Shown here: positions 10,111 through 20,359 of the stretch, piece by piece
Layout: each line of letters opens with the position of its first letter
How positions within the stretch are numbered: the first letter of the stretch is position 1
Origin: Tessaracoccus massiliensis
GTDB lineage: Bacteria; Actinomycetota; Actinomycetes; Propionibacteriales; Propionibacteriaceae
Assembly: GCF_000826065.2 (NCBI RefSeq)
Contig: NZ_LN623541.1
Span: 76,926 to 140,925, forward strand
Direction of reading: 5' to 3'
Length of the DNA: 64,000 nt
Translations under genes and position numbers: made by a program
The notes under the pieces: model-generated
The model's input: the letters and a program-made list of their open reading frames with translations, nothing else
What the model was told of the DNA's origin: nothing
Database searches by the model: none

Positions 10111-11446
10111 CCGGCCCTCCCTCTTCCTCGGGCTCGGCCGCGTCCTTCGCGGCCTCCTTCTTCAGTGCGAACCAGGCGGCGCGGCGGCCGTCGAGTTGCG
10201 AAACCTCCAGCGTGAACCAGGCAGGTTGCGCCTCCGGATCGTCAGCCGCCGGTTCCAGCATCACGGTGATCATGCCACCGACTGCGGGCAGCTTGCCCGC
10301 CATCGCCATGTAGTAGCCGGCCACCGTGTCGTAGGGGCCCTCGGGGATGACGTGGCCGGTGAGCTCGGCGAACTCCTCGATGGTGGTCAGGCCCTCCACC
10401 TCGTCGACCTCGCGCGGGTCCTCGCCGCTGGGCACGTCGTATTCGTCGGTGATGTCGCCGATGAGCTCCTCGAACAGGTCCTCGAGCGTCACGATGCCGG
10501 CGGTGCCGCCGTACTCGTCGCGGACGACGGCGAGGTGGGCCCCGCGGCTGCGCATCGCCGTCATGGCCGTGAGGATCTTGACCGTCTCCGGGAGGAACAG
10601 CACCTCCCGAACCAGCGTGCGGACCTCCCCCGCACGGGCTGCGCCCTCGACATCCATCAGGTCGCGCACGTGGAGGAAGCCGGCGATCCGGTCAGGAGAG
10701 CCGTCGGTGACGGGATAGCGGGAGTGCGGCGCGCCGCGGACCTCACGGTAGGCCAGGGAGATCGGCATGTCTGCGGGCAGGAAATCCACCTCGGTGCGCG
10801 GCACCATCACCTCGCGGAGGCTCAACTCACCTGCGTCGAAAAGCTCGTCGACGATGCTGCGTTCCTCTACGCCGAGCGACGTCGAGCTGGTGACCATGGC
10901 GCGCAACTCCTCGTCGGTGACGGCGTCCCTGGCCCGGCCCGGGTCCCCGCCGAGCAGACGCACCAGGAAGTTCGTGCTCACATCGAGCAGCCAGATCAAC
11001 GGGCGGGCCAGCGTCGCGATACCGGAGACCAGAGGCGCCAGGCCCAGCGAGAACGCCTCGGAACGCTGCATGGCGAGGCGCTTGGCGGTGAGTTCACCCA
11101 CCACGATGGAGAAGTAGGCGATCAGCACGGTGATCAGCACCAGGGAGAGGGGGTTGGCCACCGATGCCGGCATCCCCCAGCCCACGAACACCGGCGCGAG
11201 CCGGGCCGCGATGGTCGCGCCACCGAACGCCGCCGACAGCATCCCGGAGACCGTGACGCCGATCTGCACAGACGACAAGAACAGGTTGGGGTTCGACGTG
11301 AGCCGCTCGATCGCCCGGCCGCGCTTGCCCTTGGTGGACAGGTGCCGGATCTGGGATTCGCGCAGCGTGACCAGCGCCATCTCGGCGGCGGCGAACACGC
11401 CCCCGATGAGGACGAACAGCGCGATGAGCGCGATCTCAGCTAACAC
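10103..11446 (-). CDS. HlyC/CorC (CNNM) family membrane protein with CBS pair
   Basis: A 447-residue protein. The N-terminal DUF21/CNNM domain has four hydrophobic helices (about 1-150) and starts LAEIALIALFVLIGGVFAAAE. It is followed by two CBS modules (MVPRTEVDFLPADMPISLAY and the AIVRDEYGG-like segment AVVRDEYGGTAGIVTLEDLF). A C-terminal CorC_HlyC transporter-associated domain follows (about 350-430). Related proteins are linked to magnesium/cobalt efflux; the historic haemolysin name is not meaningful here. The acidic tail is short. The start is GTG at 11446. It sits between purU and the APH-like gene and probably shares a transcript with the latter. Confidence 0.9.
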   Translation of the reverse strand: MLAEIALIALFVLIGGVFAAAEMALVTLRESQIRHLSTKGKRGRAIERLTSNPNLFLSSVQIGVTVSGMLSAAFGGATIAARLAPVFVGWGMPASVANPLSLVLITVLIAYFSIVVGELTAKRLAMQRSEAFSLGLAPLVSGIATLARPLIWLLDVSTNFLVRLLGGDPGRARDAVTDEELRAMVTSSTSLGVEERSIVDELFDAGELSLREVMVPRTEVDFLPADMPISLAYREVRGAPHSRYPVTDGSPDRIAGFLHVRDLMDVEGAARAGEVRTLVREVLFLPETVKILTAMTAMRSRGAHLAVVRDEYGGTAGIVTLEDLFEELIGDITDEYDVPSGEDPREVDEVEGLTTIEEFAELTGHVIPEGPYDTVAGYYMAMAGKLPAVGGMITVMLEPAADDPEAQPAWFTLEVSQLDGRRAAWFALKKEAAKDAAEPEEEGGPDA

Positions 11447-11459
11447 TCCAGGGCCCTGG

Positions 11460-12299
11460 TCAGCGGAAGATCACGGTACGGTCACCGTCGGCCAGCACGC
11501 GGTGCTCCGCGAACAGCCGGACGGCTTCGGCGAGCGTCTGCGACTCCTGCGCCTGCCCCTTGCGCACCAGCTTGGACACATCCATGCTGTGGTCCACCCG
11601 CACCACGTTCTGTTCGATGATGGGCCCCTCGTCGAGGTCTCCGGTGACGAAGTGGGCGGTGGCGCCGATCAGCTTGACGCCGCGGGTGTGGGCCTGGCGG
11701 TACGGGTTGGCTCCCTTGAAACCCGGCAGGAACGAGTGGTGGATGTTGATGGCGCGGCCGGCGAGGAACTCGCACAACTCGGGGCTGAGGATCTGCATGT
11801 AGCGCGCCAGCACCACCAGCTCGACGTCCTGTTCCTCGACGACGCGGCGGATCTCCGCTTCGAACTCCGGCTTGGTCTCAGGGGTGACGAAGCGGTGCTT
11901 GAACGGCACGTCGTAGAACGCTGCCATGGGAGCCAGGACGGCGTGGTTGGCCATGATGCCCACCACGTCGATGGGCAGGTCGCCGCCCTTCCAGCGGAAC
12001 AGCAGGTCGTTGAGCGCGTGGCCCGCCTTGGAGGCGAGCAGCAGCGTGCGGACCCGCCGCTGGGCGTCGTCGACCCTCAACTGCGCGTCGAAGGCTGCGG
12101 TCGCTTCCTCGATGCTGGCGCGCAACACCTCGGAATCCGGGCCGTCGACCTGGATCCGGGTGAAAAAGTGCCCCGTGTCCGGCGAGGAGAACTGCTGCAG
12201 TTCGGTGATGTTGCCCCCGGCCGTGACGATGCCGCCGGTGATCGCGTGGACGATGCCGGGACGATCGGGGCAGTCGAGAGTGACGACGAGCTGATGCAT
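11460..12299 (-). CDS. purU: Formyltetrahydrofolate deformylase
   Basis: A 279-residue enzyme hydrolysing 10-formyl-THF to THF and formate, balancing one-carbon pools and feeding formate to purine synthesis. An N-terminal ACT domain (about 1-80: VVTLDCPDRPGIVHAITGGI) is followed by the formyltransferase fold with INIHHSFLPGFKGANPYRQA and the catalytic-loop segment GATAHFVTGDLDEGPII. The Asn/His/Asp catalytic set of this superfamily is present, and the length is normal. It is transcribed away from the acetate-permease pair, with a shared intergenic region of about 150-250 bp. It fits the many folate/purine genes elsewhere in the window. Confidence 0.95.
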   Translation of the reverse strand: MHQLVVTLDCPDRPGIVHAITGGIVTAGGNITELQQFSSPDTGHFFTRIQVDGPDSEVLRASIEEATAAFDAQLRVDDAQRRVRTLLLASKAGHALNDLLFRWKGGDLPIDVVGIMANHAVLAPMAAFYDVPFKHRFVTPETKPEFEAEIRRVVEEQDVELVVLARYMQILSPELCEFLAGRAINIHHSFLPGFKGANPYRQAHTRGVKLIGATAHFVTGDLDEGPIIEQNVVRVDHSMDVSKLVRKGQAQESQTLAEAVRLFAEHRVLADGDRTVIFR

Positions 12300-12548
12300 G
12301 GCGCCAGCCTATCGCGACCACGCTGGCGCCCTTGACACGGTGTTGTCCGGCGACACGCGGGAAAATGGGATTAATCACAGTTTCGCGCATAGGCGGTGAT
12401 CGATTGCTAGTCTGCAGGCGCGCAACGAAGCGCGACATCCCCACTGAGGAGGATCGTTTTCACGAACGACGCTCACACGCCCAACAAGGGCATCATCCCC
12501 CCCCCCGCGGAGTTCCACCGAGTACAACAATCCGAAGAGTTCGGCCGG

Positions 12549-12812
12549 TTGAAGAAGGTTTTCCGCTCCTTCGCGTTCCCGATGACCGTGGTGTTCCTGG
12601 TCTGGTACCTGGCCTACGTCTTCGGCTCCATCTTCGCCAAGGACCTCATGATGACGCAGGTCTTCGGCAACGTGACCGTCGGATTCCTGTTCGGCATCGG
12701 TCAGTTCGTCAGCACGTTCCTGATCACGTGGCTCTACATCAGGCACATGAACAAGAAGGTTGACCCCATCGCGACCGAGCTGCGCGCTGACTTGGAGGGA
12801 ACGGCACGATGA
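12549..12812 (+). CDS. DUF485 membrane protein, partner of the actP-like symporter
   Basis: A small inner-membrane protein with two hydrophobic helices (FPMTVVFLVWYLAYVFGSIF and FLFGIGQFVSTFLITWLYI), the DUF485/YjcH partner encoded before acetate permeases. The TTG at 12549 is the first canonical start in frame, but the family-like N terminus continues in frame upstream to about 12456 (…PPPAEFHRVQQSEEFGRL). A good Shine-Dalgarno (GAGGAGG, 12446-12452) lies just before it. No ATG/GTG/TTG is present at the proper distance, so the native start codon looks lost or non-canonical. A run of ten C (12497-12506) lies inside this N-terminal stretch. The 3' end overlaps the symporter start by 4 bp. Confidence 0.75.
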   Translation: MKKVFRSFAFPMTVVFLVWYLAYVFGSIFAKDLMMTQVFGNVTVGFLFGIGQFVSTFLITWLYIRHMNKKVDPIATELRADLEGTAR

Positions 12813-14238
12813 TCACTCTCGAGGCCCAGCTGGGCAGCCCCATCATCAACATCGCGATCTTCGCCGCCTTCGTGGTGATCACCATGTTCGTGGTGATCCG
12901 CGTCAGTCAGGGCGGCAAGAAGAAGGCCGGCGACTTCTACACCGGCGGCGCACAGTTCGACGGCCGGCAGAACGGCTTCGCGATCGCAGGCGACTACCTC
13001 TCGGCCGCGTCGTTCCTCGGCATCGTCGGCGCCGTCGCGCTCTACGGCTACGACGGGCTGCTGTACTCCGTCGGCTTCCTGGTCGCCTGGCTCGTCGCCC
13101 TCCTGCTGGTGGCCGAGCCGCTGCGTAACACCGGCAAGTACACGATGGCCGACGTGCTGAGCTTCCGCATGCGGCAGAAGCCCGTCCGCACGGCCGCAGC
13201 CACTTCGACGCTCGTGATCTCGTTGTTCTACCTGCTCGCGCAGATGGCGGGCGCAGGCGCGCTGGTATCGCTGCTGCTGGGCATCACCTCGGGCTGGGGC
13301 CAGAACCTGGTCATCGGCATCGTCGGCATCCTGATGGTGGGCTACGTGCTCATCGGCGGCATGAAGGGCACCACCTGGGTGCAGATGATCAAGGCCGTCC
13401 TGCTCATCGCGGGCGCCGGCGTCATGACGGTGTGGGTGCTGGCGTTCAAGGGCTTCAACATGTCCGCGCTGATCGGCGAGGCCATCGACAAGACCGCAGC
13501 CGACGGCTCCACCATCGACCTGCTGGCCCCCATGGAGCGCTACACCGATCCCATCGGCCTGATCTCGATGGGCATGGCGCTGGTGCTCGGTGCCTCAGGC
13601 CTGCCGCACGTACTGATGCGCTTCTACACCGTGTCCACGGCCAAAGAGGCCCGCCGCTCGGTGACCTGGGCCATCGGTCTGATCGGCGCGTTCTACCTGT
13701 TCACCATGGTGCTCGGCTACGGCGCGGCCTGGCTCGTCGGCCCGGAGGCCATCGCCGGCATGCCCGGTGGCGCCAACGCCGCCGCGCCGGCGCTCGCCTA
13801 CCACCTCGGTGGCGCCGTCCTCATGGCAGTCATCGCCGGCGTGGCGTTCGCAAGGAGCAAAACGTGGCCTTCCTGGTGTCGCTGGCCTTCGCCATCGTCG
13901 CCTCGGCCAACCTGCCCTCCATCCTGTACTCCCTGTACTGGAAGCGCTTCTCGACGGCGGGCGCCGTGTGGTCCATCGCCGGCAGTTTGGTCACGGCCAT
14001 CGTGTTGATCGCCTTCTCCCCCGCGGTCTCCGGCGCTCCGGGCTCCATGTTCCCGAACGTGGACTTCTCGTGGTTCCCGTGGGATTCCCCGGCGATCGTC
14101 TCGGTGCCGGTGGGCTTCTTCCTCGGCTGGCTGGGCTCCGTCGTCAAGCCTGACGGCGATGCCTACGCCGATCAGGGCGCCGAGATGGAGGTCCGCTCCA
14201 TGACCGGCGCGGGCGCCGCGGCGGCGCTCGACCACTGA
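12809..14238 (+). pseudogene. actP: Acetate/solute:cation symporter (actP-like), internal deletion and frameshift
   Basis: A sodium:solute symporter of the ActP type. Codons 1-347 are normal from the ATG at 12809 (KKKAGDFYTGGAQFDGRQNGFAIAGDYLSAASFLG in two overlapping stretches). After VIAGVAFA the frame breaks at about 13847-13854. The downstream family sequence (KEQNVAFLVSLAFAIVASAN… to …VRSMTGAG) continues in another frame to a stop at 14238. Compared with the E. coli ActP layout, about 59 residues between the two parts are missing, including one or more helices and the SHDLY region. This looks like a deletion of 3n+1 bases and not a single-base error, so transport function is very probably lost. 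The coding quality on both sides suggests a recent event. Confidence 0.85.
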
Positions 14239-14239
14239 C

Positions 14240-14281
14240 GCTGGTAGAGCCCGGCTCGCTCTGCGAGACAGCGTCGAAACC
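14240..14281 (+). repeat. Dispersed repeat B (CTGGT…GTCGAAACC type)
   Basis: GCTGGTAGAGC at the left and GCGTCGAAACC at the right, with a CTGCGAGACA core. Similar units lie at 27339-27386 and 38324-38412, always directly after a gene end. Confidence 0.6.
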
Positions 14282-14323
14282 GCCAAGCGCGATCCCCCAT
14301 CCAGGGGATCGCGCTTGGCGGTT
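14278..14323. terminator. Bidirectional intrinsic terminator between the actP-like gene and mdh
   Basis: A perfect 20-bp stem (14278-14297 with 14304-14323) around a 6-nt loop. It begins AACCGCCAAGCGCGATCCCC and ends in TT. It lies between two convergent genes and can serve both. Confidence 0.85.
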
Positions 14324-14342
14324 CAGTGTCCTGCGTCGCTCG

Positions 14343-15332
<990 letters not shown>

Positions 15333-15409
15333 AGGTTCATTCCTCTCTTGGAACGGTAGGTTCTACGCAGCAGACTCTACCGCTCCCCCTGGGAGGGACA
15401 CGCGGGGGC

Positions 15410-16075
15410 TCAGAGGTAGCGCGGCGCCCAGTGCAGGATCTCGATGATTAGCACGATTGCGATCCACGCCATGAAACCGATGGTCAGCCAGCCCCCGCGG
15501 TGGATGCGCTCCAGCTTCTCGGCCACCTTGCCGGAGAAGTAGTGGTTGCGCTCCTGGATGTTCCAGGCGGTCATGGACCAGAACACGAACGTCGTCGAGA
15601 CGGTCACGGTCAGGCACCAAGGGCACAGGGCACCGATCTCGTAGGTTGACTGGTACAGCAGCCAGTAGGCGAAGATGACGCCCAGGAAGTAGACCACGTT
15701 GGCGGTGAACATGAACCAGCGCGGGAACCGCACTCCTGACAGGGCGGCCACGGCGATGGTCATCACCACGGGCTCGGCGATCATGCCGAGGAAGGCGTTG
15801 GGGAACCCGAAGACGTTGGCCTGCCAACTGGCGCCCACTCGTGCGCAGTCGAGCACGGCGTTGATGGAGCAGGCCAGATCCGCGTTGGGGTCTGCGGCCA
15901 GCACGATGGCGTCGTAGCTCAGCACCCAAGAGGCGATGAGACTGACGATGGCGAACACGAGCATCTCACCGAACAAGATGTAGCGCTGCCGCTTCGGCGG
16001 CACCGGGCGTGGGTCTGCTCCCGGATTCGCGGGATCGAGGATCTCCGGAGACGCATGGGTCGTCTGCTCTTGCAC
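15410..16075 (-). CDS. Vitamin K epoxide reductase (VKOR) family protein
   Basis: A 221-residue membrane protein with about five hydrophobic helices. The active-site pair CPWC sits in GALCPWCLTVTVSTTF. A second conserved pair lies in an external loop (LACSINAVLDCARVG). The DCARVG and FGFPNAFLGM segments are typical of bacterial VKOR proteins. These enzymes re-oxidise a DsbA-like partner using quinone and so support disulfide formation outside the membrane. No DsbA gene is adjacent. The start is GTG at 16075, about 80 bp from the divergent protease gene. Confidence 0.9.
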   Translation of the reverse strand: MQEQTTHASPEILDPANPGADPRPVPPKRQRYILFGEMLVFAIVSLIASWVLSYDAIVLAADPNADLACSINAVLDCARVGASWQANVFGFPNAFLGMIAEPVVMTIAVAALSGVRFPRWFMFTANVVYFLGVIFAYWLLYQSTYEIGALCPWCLTVTVSTTFVFWSMTAWNIQERNHYFSGKVAEKLERIHRGGWLTIGFMAWIAIVLIIEILHWAPRYL

Positions 16076-16146
16076 GCCTACATGGTAACTGTCGGCCGCA
16101 AGGACACAGCCCGCGGGTCACCCCATCTGCCCCATGACCCCCTACG

Positions 16147-17424
16147 GTGGTCCTTGTGACAATGAACTTTCCGCCTCCCCAGCAGCCACAGGGTTCGCCC
16201 GCACCGTTCCCGCAGCAGGCCCCGCCGATGGGTATGCCGCCGTACCAGTCGCCTGTGCTGTCGCAGTATCCGGCCTACGTGCAGGGGCACAAGCACAAGC
16301 AGCAGGCCGTCCTCGTGCCGATCATCTTCCTGGTGATCGGTGGCCTGGCGACGCTGCTCGGCATGCTGGTGGTTCTGGATCGGCCCCTCACCCAGTCGTT
16401 CGTGGCAGTGGCCACGTTCAGCATCGTTCTGGCGATCGGCCTATGGTTCATACACTGGCTGGACAGGTGGGAGCCGGAGCCCCCGATGTTCATCATCGGC
16501 GCCTTCGTGTGGGGCGCCGGCGTCTCGGCGTTGATCAGCGGCATCGTCAACACGCTCGTGGCGTACTCCACGCAGTCCCAGCAGGCGGCCGCCAGCTTCT
16601 CGGCCCCGCTGATCGAGGAATCGACCAAGGGCCTCTTCCTCGTCGTCGTGCTGCTGAGCACCAAGCGTGGGCGCGCCGAACTCAACAGCCTCACCGACGT
16701 GATCGTCTACGGCGGCATGGTGGGCCTCGGGTTCTCGTGGATCGAGCACATCACCTACGCGATGACGCCCGAGACCATGGGCGAGTCCACGCAGGTCATC
16801 CTGGTGCGTCTCCTCCTGGTGGCCTACCTGCACCCGATGCTGACCATCATCGTGTCCGTGGGCATCTGGGCAGGCATCAACGCCACCGGCCCCATGCGCT
16901 TCGGATGGCCCATCCTGGCCTGGGTCCTGGCGGTGGCCCTGCACTTCCTGCACAACACCTCCGTCGTGCTCATGGGCGGCGCCGGCCTGATCGTGGCGGC
17001 CGTCATCGAGATCGTCGTGTTCGTGGGCCTCATCATCCTGGGCGTCAAGGCCCGCCACCGGGAGCGCGACACCGTGATGCAGCAACTCCCGGCCCTGGTG
17101 CACTTCGGCTGGATCACGCCGCTGGAGGCTGGGTGGCTGCACGACCTGACCGCCCGCCGCAACATGATCGCCTCCGCCGGCGGCGACAAGAGGCTGCTGA
17201 AGGACTTCATCCAGAACGTCACGGAACTCTCGCTCCTCCGCGGCCGGCTCGAGTCGAACACCGACGGGCAGCCCCCCGCCGCCTGGATCGAGTTGCACCG
17301 CGAACTCACCCAACTGGTCTCCTCCCAGCGCGGCGAGGTGCATCGCATCCTCAGCGGCGGCGGAGGCTGGTCGCCGATGGAGGGTCCCCCCGGCCAGTCC
17401 TGGGGCTCGCAGCACTGGGGCTGA
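16147..17424 (+). CDS. PrsW-family intramembrane metalloprotease
   Basis: A 425-residue protein. A Pro/Gln-rich cytoplasmic N terminus (about 1-45) precedes about eight hydrophobic helices. The protease signature is visible: APLIEESTKGLFL (the EExxK-type Glu pair), GFSWIEHITYA, and the later His residues in VAYLHPMLT and LHFLHNTSVV. The C-terminal 100 residues are soluble. PrsW-type proteases can cleave anti-sigma factors in other bacteria; no target is encoded nearby. GTG 16147, GTG 16156 and ATG 16162 are alternative starts. The ATG, giving MNFPPPQQPQ, is equally credible. Confidence 0.88.
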   Translation: MVLVTMNFPPPQQPQGSPAPFPQQAPPMGMPPYQSPVLSQYPAYVQGHKHKQQAVLVPIIFLVIGGLATLLGMLVVLDRPLTQSFVAVATFSIVLAIGLWFIHWLDRWEPEPPMFIIGAFVWGAGVSALISGIVNTLVAYSTQSQQAAASFSAPLIEESTKGLFLVVVLLSTKRGRAELNSLTDVIVYGGMVGLGFSWIEHITYAMTPETMGESTQVILVRLLLVAYLHPMLTIIVSVGIWAGINATGPMRFGWPILAWVLAVALHFLHNTSVVLMGGAGLIVAAVIEIVVFVGLIILGVKARHRERDTVMQQLPALVHFGWITPLEAGWLHDLTARRNMIASAGGDKRLLKDFIQNVTELSLLRGRLESNTDGQPPAAWIELHRELTQLVSSQRGEVHRILSGGGGWSPMEGPPGQSWGSQHWG

Positions 17425-17434
17425 GCATCTGGCC

Positions 17435-17600
17435 CCTGAGCGTGGCCCCGCGACGAAGGGCCCCGCAGCGTCTCTGGCGCCTGGTCGGTTGCGGGGGCTC
17501 CTTCGATACGTTCGTTCGTTCCTCACGAACACTCAGGACGACGCCTTCGTCGTTCGCTGGCTCGCAAGCTCGCAGGAGAACGCTCAGGGACCATGCGGTC
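17435..17600 (+). repeat. Dispersed repeat A copy 3 with degenerate flanks
   Basis: CCTGAGCGTGGCCCCGCGAC followed by GAAGGGCCCCGCAGCG, as in the copies near 2.4 and 3.0 kb. It is followed by a degenerate stretch rich in TTCGTTCGTTCCTCACGAAC-like motifs that ends in GCTCAGGGACC. It fills the whole gap between the PrsW gene and the convergent DUF3017 gene. Confidence 0.6.
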
Positions 17601-17928
17601 AGGGGGTGGAGGGTGGGACCACCAGGGCGAGAACGACGACGGCGGCGCCAAACAGGGCGAGGACCAGCACGTCGATCCAGCGGCGGCGCACGACCAGCAG
17701 ACCCGCGGCGATGCGCGGCAGAATCAGCCGCAGCAGCGCCCCCAGCAGGAGGGAGGCGCCGATGAGCATCGACGCCATGCGCCAGCGACCCATGGCTGCA
17801 CATGCCACCCCGGCGCCCAGCACACCGAGGGCCGCCAGCAGCGCCCAGGGGCTGTCCGGGTAGGACTCCGCCGGCCGGTCCTTGCCGCGCCGGGCCAGGC
17901 GACCTTGGAGCCTATCGCTGAAGACCAT
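17599..17928 (-). CDS. DUF3017 small membrane protein
   Basis: A 109-residue protein with about three to four hydrophobic helices ([20 protein letters not shown], then [19 protein letters not shown] and [19 protein letters not shown]). Its basic N terminus is probably cytoplasmic. It overlaps the end of folD by 17 bp. This placement and size match the actinobacterial DUF3017 family, which is commonly found after folD. Function is unknown; the genetic coupling suggests only co-expression. Confidence 0.8.
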   Translation of the reverse strand: MVFSDRLQGRLARRGKDRPAESYPDSPWALLAALGVLGAGVACAAMGRWRMASMLIGASLLLGALLRLILPRIAAGLLVVRRRWIDVLVLALFGAAVVVLALVVPPSTP

Positions 17929-18772
17929 GGAGCAGTTCTGCCCGGTCGACGACGTTGCTCAGCAGCATCGCCCGCGTCATGGGCCCCACGCCGCCGGGGT
18001 TGGGGGTGACGTAGCCCGCCTTGTCCCAGACATCCGGCGCGAGGTCGCCCACCGTCTTGCCGTCGACGCGGCTCACGCCCACGTCGACGAGCGCGGCGCC
18101 CTCGCGGATCATCTCCACGGTGATCATGCCGGGCACGCCCGCGGCGGCGACCACCACGTCGGCGCGCCGCGTGTGCGCCGCCAGGTCCCGCGTGCCGGTG
18201 TGGCAGAGGGTCACGGTGGAGTTCTCGCTGCGGCGGGTGAGGATCAGGCCCAGCGGGCGGCCGACGGTGATACCCCGGCCGACGACGCACACCTCAGCGC
18301 CGTTCAGTTCGACGTCGTGGCGGCGCAGCAGCTCGACGATGCCGCGCGGGGTGCACGGCAGCGTGGCGGGCTCGTTGAGCACGAGGCGCCCCAGGTTGAT
18401 GGGATGCAGGCCGTCGGCGTCCTTGTCCGGATCGATGAGCGACAGCGCCCAGTTCTCATCCAGGTGCCTCGGGATGGGCAGTTGGACGATGTAGCCGGTG
18501 CAGGCCGGGTCCTGGTTGAGACCCTCGATCGCTTCGCGGAGCTGGTCCGCGGTGGTGTCCTCGGGCAACTCCACCTGGATGGAGGCGATGCCCACCTGCT
18601 CACAGTCGCGGTGCTTCATCCGCACGTAGTTCTGGCTGGCCGGATCTGAGCCCACCAGCACCGTGGCCAGGCCGGGGGTGACGCCGCGTTGTGTGAGCGC
18701 GGCGACGCGGGTGGTCAGTTCGGCCTTGATCTCGGCCGCGGTGGCCTTGCCGTCGAGCGTGGCTGCGGTCAT
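17912..18772 (-). CDS. folD: Methylenetetrahydrofolate dehydrogenase/cyclohydrolase
   Basis: A 286-residue bifunctional enzyme converting 5,10-methylene-THF to 10-formyl-THF through the methenyl intermediate. Landmarks: [14 protein letters not shown] contains the catalytic Lys, and [14 protein letters not shown] is the QLPLP-type motif. [19 protein letters not shown] is the NADP-binding segment, and [16 protein letters not shown] closes the protein. The normal cyclohydrolase signature is present. It lies 27 bp downstream of purH and so supplies the formyl donor for both PurN and PurH in the same transcription unit. Confidence 0.96.
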   Translation of the reverse strand: MTAATLDGKATAAEIKAELTTRVAALTQRGVTPGLATVLVGSDPASQNYVRMKHRDCEQVGIASIQVELPEDTTADQLREAIEGLNQDPACTGYIVQLPIPRHLDENWALSLIDPDKDADGLHPINLGRLVLNEPATLPCTPRGIVELLRRHDVELNGAEVCVVGRGITVGRPLGLILTRRSENSTVTLCHTGTRDLAAHTRRADVVVAAAGVPGMITVEMIREGAALVDVGVSRVDGKTVGDLAPDVWDKAGYVTPNPGGVGPMTRAMLLSNVVDRAELLHGLQR

Positions 18773-18799
18773 GGGTGCCTCCGTCGGTGCAAACCTGTG

Positions 18800-20359
18800 T
18801 CAGTGGAAGAAGTGGCGGGTGCCGGTGAAGTACATCGTGATCCCGGCGGCGGTCACCGCGTCGACGACCTCCTGGTCGCGCACCGAGCCGCCGGGCTGGA
18901 CGATGGCGCGCACACCGGCGTCGAGCAGCACCTGGGCGCCGTCGGCGAACGGGAAGAACGCATCAGAGGCGGCGACGGAGCCCTTGGCCCTGTCCCCCGC
19001 GCGGTCGACGGCGAGGTGGCAGGAGTCGACGCGGTTGACCTGGCCCATGCCGACGCCCACGGAGGCGCCGTCGTGGGCGAGCAGGATGGCGTTCGACTTG
19101 ACGGCGCGTACAGCCCGCCAGGCGAAGACCAGATCGGCCAGGGTGTCCTCGTCGGCGGCCTCGCCCGCGGCGAGGGTCCAGTTGGCGGGGTCGTCGCCGT
19201 CGGCGTCGATGGCGTCGGTCTGCTGCACCAGCAGCCCGCCGTCGATCTCGCGGACGGCGAGGCCGTCGTTGGAGGCCGGTTCTGCGATCAGGATGCGGAT
19301 GTTCTTCTTGCGGGCCAGCACCTCGACGGCGCCCTCCTCGTAGCCGGGCGCGACGATCACCTCGGTGAAGATCTCGGCCACCTGCTCGGCCATCGCCACC
19401 GAGATGAGCCGGTTGGCGGCGATGACGCCACCGAAGGCGGAGACGGGGTCGCAGGCGTGGGCCTTGCGGTGCGCATCGGCGATGTCGGTGCCGGTGGCGA
19501 TCCCGCAGGGGTTGGCGTGCTTGATGATGGCGACGGCGGGCTCGTCGAAGTCGTAGGCGGCGCGGCGGGCTGCGTCGGCGTCGACGTAGTTGTTGTAGCT
19601 CATCTCCTTGCCGTGGAGCTGCGTGGCATCGGCCAGGCCTGCGGTGCCGTGGCTGTTGCGGTACACGGCGGCCTTCTGGTGCGAGTTCTCGCCGTAGCGC
19701 AGGTCTGCCACCTTGTTCCAGGTGGCGCCGTACCAGGAGGGGAAGCCGCTGTCATCGGGGAATTCGACGACTTCGCTGCACATCCAGGAGGCCACCGCGA
19801 CGTCGTAGTTGGCGGTGTGCACGAAGGCCGCAGCAGCAAGTTCGCGGCGCTGCGCCAGCGTGAGGCCGCCGGCAGTGAGGGCGGCGCGGAGCATCGGGTA
19901 CTGCTCGGCGGAGGTGATCACGGCCACGGAGGCGTGGTTCTTCGCCGCGGCGCGCACCATGGTGGGCCCGCCGATGTCGATCTGTTCGATGCATTCGTCC
20001 TGCGAGGCCCCGGAGGCGACCGTGGCGGCGAACGGGTACAGGTTGGTGATGACCAGGTCGAACGGGGCCACGCCCAGCTCGTCGAGTTGGGTGCGGTGGC
20101 TGTCGAGGCGGCGGTCCGCCAGGATGCCGGCGTGCACGTGCGGGTGCAGCGTTTTGACCCGGCCGTCCAGGCACTCGGGGAAACCTGTGACAGATTCCAC
20201 CCCGGTGACCGCGATCCCGGCGTCGGCCAGCTTGGCGGCGGTCGAGCCCGTGGAGACGATCTCGATGCCGGCGGCCACGAGGTCTCTGCCGAGTTCGATC
20301 AGCCCCGTCTTGTCGTAGACGGAGACAAGCGCTCGGCGCAGAGGGGTCAGCTCGGTCAC
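18800..20359 (-). CDS. purH: AICAR transformylase/IMP cyclohydrolase
   Basis: A 519-residue bifunctional enzyme catalysing the last two steps of IMP synthesis. The N-terminal MGS-like IMP cyclohydrolase domain starts [17 protein letters not shown]. The transformylase part carries [12 protein letters not shown] and [16 protein letters not shown] chose the GTG at 20359 because it overlaps the purN stop by 4 bp (GTGA) and a GAAGG precedes it. An ATG six codons upstream (20377) is also in frame. The order purN-purH-folD is a standard actinobacterial purine block. Confidence 0.95.
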   Translation of the reverse strand: MTELTPLRRALVSVYDKTGLIELGRDLVAAGIEIVSTGSTAAKLADAGIAVTGVESVTGFPECLDGRVKTLHPHVHAGILADRRLDSHRTQLDELGVAPFDLVITNLYPFAATVASGASQDECIEQIDIGGPTMVRAAAKNHASVAVITSAEQYPMLRAALTAGGLTLAQRRELAAAAFVHTANYDVAVASWMCSEVVEFPDDSGFPSWYGATWNKVADLRYGENSHQKAAVYRNSHGTAGLADATQLHGKEMSYNNYVDADAARRAAYDFDEPAVAIIKHANPCGIATGTDIADAHRKAHACDPVSAFGGVIAANRLISVAMAEQVAEIFTEVIVAPGYEEGAVEVLARKKNIRILIAEPASNDGLAVREIDGGLLVQQTDAIDADGDDPANWTLAAGEAADEDTLADLVFAWRAVRAVKSNAILLAHDGASVGVGMGQVNRVDSCHLAVDRAGDRAKGSVAASDAFFPFADGAQVLLDAGVRAIVQPGGSVRDQEVVDAVTAAGITMYFTGTRHFFH

